Program-made: the position numbers and the translations under genes
Origin: Diabrotica undecimpunctata
Taxonomy: Eukaryota; Arthropoda; Insecta; Coleoptera; Chrysomelidae
Direction of reading: 5' to 3'
Length of the DNA stretch: 64,000 nt
Assembly: GCF_040954645.1 (NCBI RefSeq)
Contig: NC_092807.1
Span: 27,945,853 to 28,009,852 of the forward strand
Part shown: positions 32,544-44,215 of the stretch, one piece after another
How the letters are laid out: the number at the start of each line of letters is the position of its first letter
Numbering within the stretch: the first letter of the stretch is position 1
The notes under the pieces: generated by a model
What the model was told of the DNA's origin: nothing
The model's input: the letters and a program-made list of their open reading frames with translations, nothing else
The model's database searches: none

Positions 32544-33760
32544 CTAAAGAATAAGTCTAACGTATATTGAGTAAAGTTTACTAAGAGAGGTTAGAGATAT
32601 ACGTGTAAAACATTTACGGATTAAAAACAGTTTCGAGTTTGCACGTTTACACACCGACACTATGTGATCAGACCAATTTAAATCATTATTAATTATCACT
32701 CTGAGATCATTGTGAGAGTTTAAGTGATGTCCATTAATAAAGTACGGCAGTGATAGTTTATGTTTGCTGATATGTAAAACAACGCATTTTTTAATGTTTA
32801 GAGGAAGTAACCATTCTGAGGAATGAAAAAGTTTCTTCAAAGAAAGCCTTAATGTATATTCCGCCAGAAAGAAGGAAAAGGGGAAGACCACCAAATTCCT
32901 GAAGAAGAGAAATTACAAAAACAATGCAATCTAGAGGCTTAGAAGAGGGAGATTGGAGAGATAGGAAAAGATGGAGGCTGAAATGCGGGAAGAGGCAATC
33001 GCCGTAGGACCCCCGTTATATGATGATGAACCATTCTGAGGACCATTTGAATATTGCATCAAGATAGTGTTGAAGAACATATTGGTTAATAGTTAGATTC
33101 ACATATAATTTCGTGTCATCAGCGTAAATGGAAACCTTACTGGATACAATGAGCGGAAGATCACTAGTAAAGACACAAAAAAGTAGCGATCCAAGTACTG
33201 ACCCTTGTGGGACTCCACTCTTGATTGGCTTATCTAGTGAGTGGTCTTCTCCAACATGACCGCTGATGTATCTGTCGGATAGAAAATCTTGAATCCAAAT
33301 GTTCAACCTTCCGCGGACACCATACTGATCCAATTTTGCGAGTAATCGACGTTTTGGAACACGGTCAAAAGCTTTGGATAAGTCTATCCGGTATGAAAGA
33401 TATATTGTCAAGAGTTTTGGCAAATGTGGGCACATTATTTGAGGAATGGTATCGTTAGGTTCATCTGTAAAAACCTGAGAAAAGAATAACGATAAACAAT
33501 CCGAAGATTCGTTATTCGCAGAACATAAAGACTTGTCAGCTTTTCGAAGTAATGCTATGGAGACGTATGAAGAAGATAAAGATGTGCGAATCTACCGATA
33601 AACTTTTTTACTGTCACCACTTGCAATGATAGATTCTTCAAATCCTGTTCTTAACTTTAGCAAAGATTGTTTGACTCGGTTGAAAAAATTACGTTGGGCG
33701 ATAAAATCATCAAGAGAACCAGTAAGTTTATATCTTTGCCAAAGCTTTCGCTTATGTCGA
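32544..33760 (-). pseudogene. RT of the CR1-like element
   Basis: The palm frame (33435-33016) reads DLSKAFDRVPKRRLLAKLD, QYGVRGRLNIWIQDFLSDR, SGVPQGSVLGSLLFCVFTSD and catalytic YADDTKLYVN. SGVPQGSVLGPLLF and YADDTKL are typical of CR1/BS-like RTs. After the inserted RTE fragment the thumb continues SSEWLLPLNIKKCVVLHI, DLRVIINNDLNWSDHIVSVC and LFLIRKCFTRISLTSLSKLY. Upstream, 33760-33436 holds the linker with stops. Overall it is decayed but continuous. Confidence 0.75.
32823..33028 (+). mobile_element. Short RTE-like 3' fragment inserted in the CR1-like RT
   Basis: About 205 bp encode ALMYIPPERRKRGRPPNS and GLEEGDWRDRKRWRLKCGKR, the tail of an RTE-type RT, and end in ATGATGATG. AACCATTCTGAGGA lies on both sides (about 32809-32822 and 33029-33042) as a target duplication, and the CR1-like RT frame resumes across it. 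Confidence 0.8.
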
Positions 33761-34215
33761 ATTAAATGGGTAGCTGAGAGGTTAATCCAAGGTTTTAGTC
33801 GATTTCTGTATATAATGTAGCTGTAGCTTCTTATAGCTACCGTTCGGTTGTATGATCAGAAATTGTTGTAATAGCAGTATGAAGAAAAGAGTCTCATATT
33901 GACGATGCATCAGAGTGATTAGGAAAAATAGATTGCCAGTTTAACTGGGAAAAAACTAAATTTACATTATAGAAATCAGTAGTGGCATACGTTATGAAAT
34001 TATTTTTGCAAGGCAGTGTTAAACTAAATTGAATGTGAGCAGTAATAAGCAAGTGGTCAAAAAGACCCACAAGAGAGGACACTTTATGTAAGTGTAGAAA
34101 TTAATTAATCGTCATTTGTGAAAAATGACGAATGAAAAAATCTAAAATTGAAGGATTATTATTGGCTCTAAACCTTGTAGGTTCATTACTATTTAAATGA
34201 GAATAAGCCACAATT

Positions 34216-35715
34216 AAAGGTTAAAATACGTTTATTGACGTTTCAATTTCCACTTCGGAAATCGTTCTCAAAATACAAACATTAGTAAATTAAACAAATT
34301 TTGTTTTTTTGTTACTTAGTAAAAAATTCTTCTAATAATTTAATTTTATCTGACTCATCTATATTGACAATTCAGACATACCTTATACATTTTAAAGTAG
34401 ACGATATTTAAAATGATATTGCCAATATTGTTGAGTTGCGTTCCTAGGACGACTTTACTTAAAAGATAGTTCATTCGATTACATGAAATCAACTTTAACT
34501 TGAGAATATCCGTCAGAAAAGATCATAACATGTAAATCGTCTTTAAAAAGACAAATACATGCCATGATGACAGTAAAATTCTCCTGTTAGTGATTCCATA
34601 GTAAATTATGAAGGAAAAATCAGAAAAAATCCTCATAATACTATCCCGATATGGTAAGTATTTGATCGTGCATTTAGTTTACCTTCAATTCCGATTTTAT
34701 ATGTTTGTTATTTAAAAAACATAAATGATGTATTCTCTATATGTTACTGACTTACCAATACTGGTATTTTCCTTTTAATAACTTCCTCTTTCAATATGGG
34801 TAACCAGATCCTACTACATTCTGCCAAGGAATTCGTGACACAATTGGTCTCATTTAGCATAATTAGAGCCGCTTCTTTGATTTTTCTCTTTTTACCATCC
34901 GATTCTTTTAGGACTATATTTGAATCATTCCATTGAACCCTATGTTCATTATCCCATGCGTGTTTACAGATTTGAGATCTATCAAATTCTCTATTTTTAA
35001 TATAGGATTGATGTTCACTTATTCTAACATTTAATGGTCTTGATGTTTCACCTAAATAAAACTGATCGCATTCACAAGGTATTTTATAAATTTATTTCTT
35101 TGTTCTTTCTTGTTCATTGTTAGGTTTGATTTTGGACAAAATAGATCTCAACGTGTTTGTTGTTTTGAATGTTGTTGAAATGTTGAATTTATTTCCTATC
35201 CTTTTAAGCTTTTCCGATAATCCTTTTATGTATGGTATTGTTATTTTCCTCTTATTATTCCTTGCATATGCTGTAGGATCTCGTTCTAAGTTGTTTTGTT
35301 TTATTCGATCGATTGTTGAAAATTCCTTATTTATAAACGATAAAGGATAATCATTTTTTAATAAAACAGATGTTAACAAATGTTTTCCCTCCAAGAACGA
35401 ATTTTGGCTCTATCGTATAAGGATTTAATAATTCGCTTTTTTATATTAATATTGTGATTTGATTTGAAATTTAAATATCTGTTGGTGTGTGTTGGTTTTC
35501 TATACACCTGAGTTTCGTATCCAGTATCGTTCTTAGAGATTAAAACATCCAGAAAAGGTAATGTGTTATTATATTCCTTTTCCATGGTAAATGTTATTGT
35601 CTCTTCTTTATCGTTTATATCATTTAGGAATGTGTCCAACAACTCTGATCCATGAGGCCATATTGAGAATACATCATCTATATATCTCCACCATACTGAG
35701 GGTTTTAAATTTTGT
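34216..35715 (-). mobile_element. Penelope-like element, 5'-truncated
   Basis: The minus strand carries the C-terminal part of a Penelope-type RT followed by a GIY-YIG endonuclease. The low-coordinate end (34225-34275) is TTATTGACGTTTCAATTTCC and CACTTCGGAAATCG, a sequence type common in the terminal repeats of insect Penelope-like elements. It replaced the 5' part of the CR1-like element. Confidence 0.82.
34750..35710 (-). pseudogene. Penelope RT C-terminus and GIY-YIG endonuclease
   Basis: The frame starts SEQNLKPSVWWRYIDDVFSI with the RT catalytic YIDD, then TLPFLDVLISKNDTGYETQ and VYRKPTHTNRYLNFKSNHN, characteristic of Penelope RT. A frameshift at about 35390 leads to the frame from 35394 (SVLLKNDYPLSFINKEF). 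A TAA near 35092 precedes IYKIPCECDQFYLGETSRPL, NVRISEHQ, the GIY-YIG core (here YKI/YLG) with its following Arg and Glu/His. CKHAWDNEHRVQWND continues it. Two simple lesions keep it from being open over this part; everything before the YIDD box is missing. Confidence 0.82.
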
Positions 35716-36690
35716 TCAGAAATAATAAAAAAATTAATTTATTATGCCACAAGAAAATAGTTTCAGAACAATATCTTGTAGGTTCAGTTGTCAGTTGTAA
35801 TAAATTTGAGTTTATAATAAGGTTTTTAAACAAACTCTGGGAATTTATTGTATCAGTTTTGGAATTAACACAGCCATTAGCTGTCGTCTACTTTCGACCG
35901 ATAAAATAGCTTGGCGAAATATTTTGGTAGAATACAAAACACTGAATGTTAACAAAAACTTCATCCCCTGCAAATGTTGAATGCTGAAAGTTTACCTATT
36001 AGTACAAATAAATTAGAGGATTTGAAATATCTATGTAAACCATTGGTCTTTCCGATCGTGTACCATGACTTCTATTTGAGTTTAAAGTCATAATGGAACT
36101 TAATTTAAGAAATCACTGTTTTTATAATTTATTTTGTAATCAGCGACATATTAACAAAATATTTGAATATTTCTTTATTCGGTTTACTTAAATAGAAACT
36201 GCATGTTTTTGTAAAAATAAAGAATATTGTAAGTGTAGAACTAGCATAAGTCCAGATAAACTACTTCTGCACTAATAATTCTGATGCAGCACTAGTCTAT
36301 GTTCACCTAATTTTTTATTAAAACAATGAAACAAAAAAAATAGTTTTATAGTAATGTAAAAGTTTCTGAATGAATTGAAAAGTATGCACAAAGTAAACGT
36401 TAATCTTCTGAAAAAATCTGAAAAACTTCAAATTGCTCTCCTGAAAAGTTGTGATTTCGGACATAGAAATCCGTTGAAGGATTTCTTTATAATATATTTA
36501 TTTTAAACTAAACTGTATTTCTCTTTTTTTTAACCAATAAATGTATACGGTAATAAATAAAATGCAAAATTATTGAAACGTTAGCTTTATATTATAAATC
36601 AATATTCAAAATAATGTTTTTATTTATTTAGAATACAAAAATATAATTCTAAGAATAGAAAATATTCCTTAACATTTAAAATTACAGAAT
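35716..36690. other. A+T-rich stretch upstream of gene A
   Basis: No element or reading frame is recognised. Confidence 0.5.
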
Positions 36691-36691
36691 T

Positions 36692-36895
36692 TTACTTGTA
36701 GTCTCCTTTTTTAGAACAATAGGCAAAGTAATTTGGGAAAGTACCCAAATGCGCAGGTAAAATATTAAGACAGATTAATAAACAAATTACCTATTTTAAA
36801 CTAATGACCCATTTGTGAAAGTTAAAAATATGTTAGTGGAGAGGGTATTGTCGGGATTTCTATCAATATTATTGATACCAAATTTAGTCTGCAAT
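36692..36895 (+). promoter_or_regulatory. Conserved upstream region of gene A
   Basis: This region matches, block by block, the DNA upstream of gene B (47275-47470, minus strand): TTTAGAACAAT, ATTTGG(G/A)...AAAGTAC, GCAGGTAAAA, CTAATGAC(C/T)CATTT, TGAAAGTTAAAAA, then a GAG-rich block, CAATATT and AAATTTAGTCT. The match is clearest over about 100 bp ending at the AAATTTAGTCT block, roughly 80 bp before the ATG. No TATA box is obvious. I infer promoter and 5' leader from position and conservation. Confidence 0.55.
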
Positions 36896-36969
36896 TGACA
36901 TTTGTGTCATCAAAGTGTGTTCCAGTGATTAGTAGTTTAGATACCAACCAACGTAATAACCTTTGCATA

Positions 36970-37668
36970 ATGGCCAATCTAAGGAAGAAAGATATTGAAT
37001 CTTTAAGATTGTTTACTGCAGAGTTTCTCAGGGATCGACAATTTAATCTTAATGAAATTCAATCGAGAATCATAGTTGACAGTTTACTTCTTAAAACGTA
37101 TCAATATGCAAAATCCAATAGAATTCCATTGCCTCGGAGAGTTCAGCATGCTATTGCCTCCGGAATACGACCCAGAATCACCTCAAATAGTGGAAGAAAA
37201 TACAATAATCCAGGAAATACCAGTGGGATTGAAGAAGTAACTACACTTTTAGACAATCTTAATACCAGTGAGGACCAAATAAGAACATACAAATTGAGCA
37301 ATACAACTATAGAAATTCAAGGATCGAGCAGTTCTAGACCAAACAATGTTCTTAAAGAAACTTCTTCAATGAAAAATCATAGACGTAAGAACTTTATAGC
37401 AAAGAGATTAAATACACACAGAGAGATTGGCCTAAACAAGAGAAGAGATCAATCGACCAGTGACCAGAGTTATAAACCAGGTGGTAATCTTTTTGGATGG
37501 CGTAACCCAGTGAAAGACGTTAGTAAAGGCAAACGAGTGATCAAAGTGCGTTCACAGTATACTTCAGGTGCTAAAATAGGAGCTGCGTGTAAAAATCTAC
37601 ATTTGAGAAGGTGTGTGGACGATCTACAGAAGACTCTAGATGAACTTAAACTTAATATGGATAACTAA
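36970..37668 (+). CDS. Gene A: uncharacterised protein (232 aa), paralogue of gene B
   Basis: The start at ATG 36970 (MANLRKKDIESLRLF) is chosen because gene B starts with the matching MADINKQDETLKL and has no similarity further upstream in frame. The protein is basic, serine/asparagine rich and probably soluble; I see no signal peptide or membrane segment. Blocks shared with gene B in the same order: GIRP (about 65-68), TSGIEEVTTLLDNLNT (84-99), KLS (108-110), KNFIAKRLNTH (140-150) and a C-terminal KIGAAC...DDLQKTLDELKLN (202-229), probably helical. I do not recognise the family. A full-length frame and conserved blocks argue for a real gene. The composition and lack of enzyme motifs suggest a regulatory or structural protein. 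Confidence 0.7.
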   Translation: MANLRKKDIESLRLFTAEFLRDRQFNLNEIQSRIIVDSLLLKTYQYAKSNRIPLPRRVQHAIASGIRPRITSNSGRKYNNPGNTSGIEEVTTLLDNLNTSEDQIRTYKLSNTTIEIQGSSSSRPNNVLKETSSMKNHRRKNFIAKRLNTHREIGLNKRRDQSTSDQSYKPGGNLFGWRNPVKDVSKGKRVIKVRSQYTSGAKIGAACKNLHLRRCVDDLQKTLDELKLNMDN

Positions 37669-39244
37669 TTAGGTAAAAACATTGCAATAGATATTATTTT
37701 GCCTAAATTTTTCAAAACTGTGTTATTTAGTGTCGTTTAATGTAGACAAAAATCTTCATATTATGTACAAGGTAACACAAATTTTCAGATCTTTGAGATT
37801 TTTGAAAGATGCAATTGAAATGTTTGACTACGTGACCAAAATCGTTATACACATTATTGTGAATAATAGAATTCTTTTTTAAAAAAATAATTTTAGAATA
37901 TATATTACTTATTTTTTTTCTTCTTTTAAATTTGCTCTTAAATGAAATCTTATCTTATAAAACTGGACAACGTAATCAATTTTCTTCTTCAATTTTTTTT
38001 AAGTCACACATTTGTATGTAATCGCAGTTATCTGCAATTTATTGTTTTTGGTTTTCAGGATGATATTCATATTAAGTCAAATATTTCTAGTAGGATTTCG
38101 TCTTTAAAATTTGTATTTTGGGTCCAATTTTTGTACATAATCTGTTCTTTAAATTTTTTTAGATCATTCATCTAATATTTTCAATAAGAAATCTAAAAAT
38201 TCTTCAGTAGATAAATATTGTGAGAATTACATTGTCTAGCTTTTCCTTTTGGATAAAAATAAATTGCCCTTTCATGAAGTTTGCTCTAACAATTCGATTT
38301 TCTTTTAAAATCAATAAAGGTGATTTTTTTTTATTACGTTACTGAATAAATATATTCTTTATTATATTTTGTGGTTGGGACTTATCGGTTTTATTTTAGT
38401 ATCATTTTGTGCTGTATTCTACTTTTAATTATTATTATCTATTTTTTTGTATTTTCATTGATTTTCATTATATGTATAACTTTTTACTTTCAACAGTTTG
38501 TAACACCCAAAATTGTATGCAAAATAAAATATCACAAGAAGTACCTTCGGAACTTTTTAGCTATATATTTATTATTGTATTCACAAAGTGTTTCTGAAAA
38601 TGTTTTACATTGTAATTATTGTTATATTTTTTGGTAATTGGTCAAAAATGTTATCAGAAATATTTAATTTAACGGTTTGGTTTATAGTTAAAAAATGGTT
38701 TTTAAAATATTTTTTTTAACAAAACCAATTATTTTAAGTTTGTTATTTTAAAATTACATTTTTCTAAGTGTTTAGCTGCCTCTTATACTAATTATTACAA
38801 TTCACATATATACATTATAAAGTAGAACTGATTAAAATGATATTGTCAGTATTTGAAGCTGAAAACTCTAAATAATTACCACAAAATATAATTATTTACA
38901 TATACATATTCTAAGTTGTGTAACAATATATTATTATCAAGGCATTTTTGTCTACTAAATTCCTTTACTTATTTTTTTGCATACGCTTCTGCATCTGTAC
39001 TAGTTTTAATACTATGAACCACCACTTGCATTAATTTATTTAAATTAGTGTGTTGATTTTGTAAAACATTTGTATTGAACTTGTATTTTAAGTATATCTG
39101 TATTTGTATTGAAAATAAACTGTTCAATTTAATTATAATTTTCTTTAAGAATAATAAATATATGCTTAACTTATAAAATCAGCTTTTTATTGAATAACCC
39201 AGAAGCAATATTGATATTGATGTATAAAATTATCAAACCTTCTA
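37669..39244. other. A+T-rich 3' flank of gene A
   Basis: No element is recognised. Short open frames here (for example 38371-38637) are hydrophobic by composition and not convincing. Confidence 0.5.
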
Positions 39245-39252
39245 CTCTATGG
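39245..39252. repeat. hAT target-site duplication, left copy
   Basis: CTCTATGG, repeated exactly at 41387-41394. Confidence 0.9.
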
Positions 39253-41386
39253 CAGGGCCGCCGCTAAGGTATTGGCCGCCCGTGTGCAACTTAATATTTG
39301 CCGCCCCCCTCCAACACTTACATACTATTATTTAAAGAAATGTGCAGAAGATGCATAATATAACAATAGTAATTTGTAAATAGATAAATACTTACTTGAA
39401 CATTTAGACTAGTCTCCATGATCCAACGTCCATGTATTATCCTAATGTATATCCTAATATCCCATCTTAATATCCTAATTTGAACGTCCTTTATCCTAAT
39501 TTAATAACCATGATCCAACGTCCAGAATATGTATATCCTAATATCCTAATTTAAACGTCCATTTAATTAAAATAAACCGTGAATAGAAACATAAATACAT
39601 AAAAAACTAAAAACGCACTTTTCGGGATTTCGTCTCGGAAAACTTTTTGACAATATCTTGGAGGATCGCAAATAGTTTTTAATAATCTTAACTTTTGAAA
39701 ACTACCGCTCACCCGTAGCTAAAGTAACAGGTAGAGTTAGGAATATACGTACTATTATAGTTAAGTTGGGAAATGTTAATACAAGATTATTTTCGTAAAT
39801 ATATTCAAAAATATCACTATTTTTTCATATAAATCGGTTGCACTAATGTCAGTCTCTGAGCTGTTTATGTCTGTAAGGGCTTGATTCACTTTCTCACAAT
39901 TTTTTTTAAGTTTATCATCGTTTTTAACTTTGGTTATGCCATATATTACACTAAAAATGTCTGTATGCTGTCGAAGTAATTGGAACCGTTCTTCAATTGC
40001 TGTTATGGCAGCATCCAAAAACTTAAAATAAAAATTTATTTTAAATGACAATTCCGGAGATAAAATAGGTTCATCAGCTCCTTCATACTCAAAATGCACT
40101 TTTCTTCTTCTAATTCGTTCGGTAGAGGAGCTAGGGAAATCTTCTTTTATGTTAGCTTTTGTATATATCTCTCTGGATTCGGTTACAAAATTTTGAAAAT
40201 GTTCATCAGAATGTTTGGTTATGAAATATTTTTTTGAATTATCAAGTGCATCAAGTGAAGATTTTATGTCAAATTTTGGACTTTGAAGGATTTTGCTAAC
40301 CACGTTTATTTTATTTAAAATATCTTGCCACACTACAACAGAACACATGAATTTGAATTTCCAAATGCGTTTGCTATTATTTTCATCAAATCCTCCGTCT
40401 CTATCCGCAGGAATATTCAATTGTTTGGTACTTTTTTCTATGGTTTGGTACTTTTTTCTATGGTTTGGACTTCGCTTGAAGTTGAAGAAATTATCCGAAT
40501 CTTCTATATTTTCATGTAAGTTTTTCATCAAAATTGATTCCAGTGTACCGCTAAGTTTTTTTTTTCTCCTCAGTTTTTGCCACTTTTATTTTTCTATATT
40601 GAAAGCCTGAAAGTCGTTTTCTTTTTCTTTCGGACATTTTGAAATGATCACTTAAGAACGAAGCCGGGCGAATTTAACAAAATAAGTCCAAAAACACTTC
40701 AAATAAGTTGTCCAAATAACGTTTCTCCAAATAATAGGTAGCCGTAATGCGTATACGAATAAAATTGTTCTGATCTCGACGTTACTTCGAAATACAGTAC
40801 CTACTGTGAAAAAAAACGGGTACACTACTATATTTTACAAACAAAATCGTTTATCAAAAGCGTGTCTAAATTCATCGAATTCTCAACTAAGACTGAACAT
40901 AAGACATAATAACCTATCTATAAACATAACCATAGGAACAATATTATAACAGAAACTTTACAACCATTTGCCTAAATTCTTGTAAAGTATCTACGTGTGA
41001 AATCTCAAATAACCGAAGTCCGAAAGCTGCCAGCCGCTATTAATTAAAAAGTGTTCCCGAAACTGCTTTATGACTGTACCTGTAAAAGAGCGGCAGTTCA
41101 TACAATAAATAATATTTTCTGACTTTTTTTTAGATTAAGATGAAAAAAGAAGTATACATGATAAATGAAACGCATTTGAGTATTATCACATACTGAATAA
41201 TTATTATTGTTTGGAATATTAGAGTTCACAGAATTATCTGAATCATTACTATTTAATTATTTGAATTTATTTTCGTTTTAAAAAAGTATTATCGGACTGC
41301 TTTTGGCCGCCCCTATTGTTGGCCGCCCCTATTGTTGGCCGCCCGTGTGAGATGCACACTTGGCACACATGGGAGCGGCGGCCCTG
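39253..41386 (-). mobile_element. hAT transposon (2.13 kb) with ZMYM1-like transposase remnant
   Basis: The ends are CAGGGCCGCCGCT and, inverted, CAGGGCCGCCGCT, flanked by perfect 8-bp duplications. Subterminal GGCCGCCC boxes occur on both sides. On the right, GGCCGCCCCTATTGTT is tandemly repeated (41305-41336). The left interior (39418-39560) repeats TATCCTAAT and ATCCAACGTCC several times. Only the front half of a transposase gene is present, so it is an internally deleted copy. Confidence 0.92.
39776..40637 (-). pseudogene. hAT transposase (ZMYM1-like), partial
   Basis: ATG 40637 opens MSERKRKRLSGFQYRKIK, close to the ZMYM1-like start at 52592 (MADGRKRLSGSQYRKRK). A run of A at about 40560 carries a frameshift. 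The open frame 40531-39776 then gives FKFMCSVVVWQDILNKINVV, SKILQSPKFDIKSSLDAL, IRRRKVHFEYEGADEPI and LLRQHTDIFSVIYGI. W-D-IL-xxN-xVSK-LQS and the RxRxVHFEYE block are from the C-terminal half of ZMYM1/hAT proteins. The region between, including the DUF4371 core, is deleted. Confidence 0.7.
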
Positions 41387-41394
41387 CTCTATGG
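41387..41394. repeat. hAT target-site duplication, right copy
   Basis: CTCTATGG, matching 39245-39252. Confidence 0.9.
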
Positions 41395-41990
41395 TGTTGG
41401 GTGTCAATTTTTTTTCAGATGCTGTTGACAAACTTCCCCCATTTCTTCTTGTCTTTTGCTTTCTTTTTTGCTTGCTCTTTGGTAGTTCCTTTCTTGCCCA
41501 GGAGAGCGGTAATTTTATCGTTTCTCGTTTTTATAGACCCACCCCTTTGGTCATTTAAAATTTCGAGTGACTTTTCAGACGTCTTTATCCATCAGAACCA
41601 TATGATCAAATCATCTTAGTTAGGCACCTTGAATTATCTTTTTGATTTTTTTCTTGGTACCTCGTTCCAAATTCTGTCCAATGTGGTTACCCCCTTTACT
41701 CTTTTAGGTACTTCATTCCAATTATTTAAAGTTTCTTCCTTAATTTACTAGTGAGAGTCCAAATTTCTCTACCAAAGATAAGCACGACTACTGTCTTGGT
41801 CTGGGCTTCTTGACATACTTCTACTAATTTCGACTTCTTGTGAATACCTACTGTTTAGTTGTACTCATAGATATTTATAGGTTTCGACTTTTAATGCGTA
41901 GTTAATAATATTTATGATTTAGTTTTGAACTTTTCTCTCATATTGTGACTTGTTTATTTACATTTTTCAATAAGTTTCTATCTTAAGGCA
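41395..41990 (-). pseudogene. RT tail relic interrupted by the hAT element
   Basis: Decayed minus-strand frames include VGIHKKSKLVEVCQEAQTKT, FGREIWTLTSKLRKKL, GMKYLKRVKGVTTLDRIWNE and, near the end, LLGKKGTTKEQAKKKAKDKK. This is an RT thumb (normally YG-E-WTLT and GVTRLDRIRNE) with its C-terminal tail. The hAT target duplication lies at its low-coordinate edge. Confidence 0.55.
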
Positions 41991-41999
41991 TATCAATAT

Positions 42000-43110
42000 C
42001 AATCTTATTTACCGACATGTCCTGCCTAAGCGTGTCTTTCCAGGTCTTCTTTTGACTTCCTCTCCTACTCCTTCTAGAAACCTGGAAATCAACAATTTTT
42101 TATATTGTGTGATTAAAGTCTTGACAATGAATATGACCAAATCATCTAAATCTATGCTCTCTCATTTTGGCAACAATTGGTGCCACCACTGGACTTTTCC
42201 TAATATACTCATTTTTAATTTTATCCTTTTTTGTGACTCTACTCATCCATCTAAGCGTTAAGATCTCTACAACATAGCTAGTCTCATGGCTGTTTTATAA
42301 AATTTTCCCCTCAGCTTCACTGGAATTTTTCTGCCACACAGCACATCGCTCGCTTTTTTCCACTTCATCCATCCAAGCCTAATTCTATTGTATACATCTC
42401 CATCTATTTCCCCATTACTCCGTAATATCTATACAAGTTATTTAAAAACTATTACTTTTCACAATAATTTTACCATACAAAGATATCATTTTAGTTGTAG
42501 TAACTTTAAATAACCAATCGAAATACTCTGTTTTTCGTACTAAGTTTTAAAGCTTTTTAGCTTTTTCCTTAAGAGCTTTTCTTTACTGTTCCAGTTTTTG
42601 TTCTAAGTTGCTTTCACTATTTTTTACTACGCTACGCAAATATTAAGCACCATGAAATGTTACCTTGTAGTTTTGTTATTAGTTGCTACAAAAATACAGA
42701 TCCTTGGTGCAATCCTGCTTTCACATGACATTTATCAGTCTCTTCCACACCTGTCATAACACTAGTTGTTTCTCCCTCACATGTGTCTCCAAATTTTTAC
42801 ATATTCACGGGGGACTCCTTTCCGATTTAGTAGAGTAGTCAGAACACCCATATGCTCATAAGATTAATGAATACCATATAAGCGTTTCTTTCTTTATTTC
42901 TCTATTTTTCCATAAACTGCCTTATAATGAAAATTGCATCTGTTGTTGATCTGCCTTGCATAAAGCGAGACTGATTATAGGGTATTTCGGTTTCTTCACG
43001 TTCCTGTCTATCAATTATTCTCTCTCATATATTTATGGTGAGACTAAATATTTCTATGGCTCTGTAGTTTGTATATTGTTTTAGAGATAAAAATCTGGTT
43101 TTATGGGCTA
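42000..43110 (-). pseudogene. Non-LTR RT relic (family 4)
   Basis: Reading down from 43110: NYRAIEIFSLTINI, ERIIDRQEREETEI, FMQGRSTTDAIFIIRQFMEK, MVFINL, KAGLHQGSVF (decayed GLHQGSALSP), then [81 protein letters not shown] and KKTWKDTLRQDM. FMPGRSTTDAI and GLHQGSxLSP are diagnostic RT blocks. The catalytic box was not found. Frameshifts are frequent. Confidence 0.7.
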
Positions 43111-43329
43111 CCCTTTTTATTTTTTTTTGTCATAAATACCTTTTTATAAAGAAATCTTTTTAAACAATTAAATTTTATGATGTTGTAAATAAGTGCAACA
43201 GAATAAATTTAGTTTAATAAAAAATTTTATTATAAAACAAAATATATCTATTCAAAATGACAAAATTTGAAAATCACAAGTTGTGGTGATTAAATGAGCC
43301 ACCAGTTAAAATGTCATAAAAATCAAACT

Positions 43330-43745
43330 GCTTTCACACAGCCCGCATTTCACACATTAAATATTGAACCCATAGTTCTCCTCTCTTATCATTTTAATAG
43401 AACTCATCACAGAAAATACAAGGAGCGTCTTTAGTTGTTGGGATTTTAACTCCAATTTGTAACTTTGAAACAGATTCTCTAGAGTCTATTGATCGTTTCT
43501 CAGAGGTAACTGGGCATGGTTCTAAGTTGAGCTTCCGCTTTACCGTCTGTGTTTTAAATCCTTGTTTCATATTTCCATGATTACCTTGCTTTTCTTTTAC
43601 AAATTTCTTTCTTTCTCAAACTGTATTGCTTTCTTCCATTTTTTTTCTTTATATCTGCTTCTTTTTCTCCACTTCCTTTGCTCATCAGCTTCCTTTTCCT
43701 CAATTTTTTTCTTTGCTTCTTCCAAGTATAATTTATATGGTAACG
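43330..43745 (-). pseudogene. Possible pogo/Tigger-like transposase C-terminal fragment
   Basis: The minus strand reads KYKLYLEEAKKKIEEKEADE, QRKWRKRSRYKEKKWKKA and later KIPTTKDAPCIFCDEFY, NDKRGELWVQYLMCEMRA. A charged coiled stretch followed by PCxFCxxxYxxDxxGExWVQC is seen at the end of some insect pogo-like transposases. Stops and lost cysteines show decay. No catalytic part is present, so the assignment is weak. Confidence 0.35.
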
Positions 43746-44215
43746 ATATTATAACTTTTATAATATATTGTAACCTCGGAAACCTTTTTTGGATGGTGCT
43801 AGAAAGGTCACCAATGGAGACACTGCGAACGGCAGAAAGATGGTTGGTGGAGAGCGAGTCGTGGGTTCGAAACTAGCTTTCGGAACCGGGAATGGGTCCA
43901 ACGGACGAAATAAGTAAAGGTAGAACAGGATATTAGAAAAGATATAGAAATAAACAAAAAGATAGATGGGTAAAATTACCAAAAATAAGATAAGATAGAA
44001 ACAGGGCCCCACTTAACTTTTTGGGTTCAAGGAGAAAATTAAGAAACCTTAGAAAAGAAAAGATGTAAGGAAAGATATTTAGGATATGAGACCAAATCCA
44101 AGGAAAGATATTAACAGTTAATTATTAACGATGATTATCATGTCCTTAAAATTTTTCTCAGAATTCATATACACGAATTTACAAGAAGTGTAAGTTCTAG
44201 ATAGGTGACACTGAA
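43746..44215. other. Unassigned stretch
   Basis: Nothing firm. GGGTTCGAAAC at about 43863 resembles a Pol III B box, but no convincing A box or tRNA fold was found. Confidence 0.35.

Larger units (their letters stand above)
31945..34210 (-). mobile_element. CR1-group-like retrotransposon, 5'-truncated
   Basis: Reading the minus strand from 34210: end of an endonuclease (NEPTRFRANNNPSILDFFIR, VGLFDHLLITAHIQ), linker (KPWINLSATHLIRHKRKLW), RT palm (33435-33016) and thumb (32894-32544), a 3' UTR, and a (TAA)n tail at 31945-31970. The 5' side is replaced by a Penelope-like element's end. An RTE tail is inserted in the RT (32823-33028). Confidence 0.75.

Noticed and set aside
36895..36969. Upstream extension of gene A from a TTG codon
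   Set aside because: There is no ATG in the extension, and similarity to gene B begins at the ATG at 36970.
43562..43876. 104-codon plus-strand frame, phenylalanine/leucine rich
   Set aside because: The opposite strand has the charged coiled stretch and PCIFCDEFY motif, and the hydrophobic run is its complement.
43855..43880. Possible Pol III B box / SINE (GGGTTCGAAAC)
   Set aside because: No A box at the right distance and no tRNA-like fold was found.
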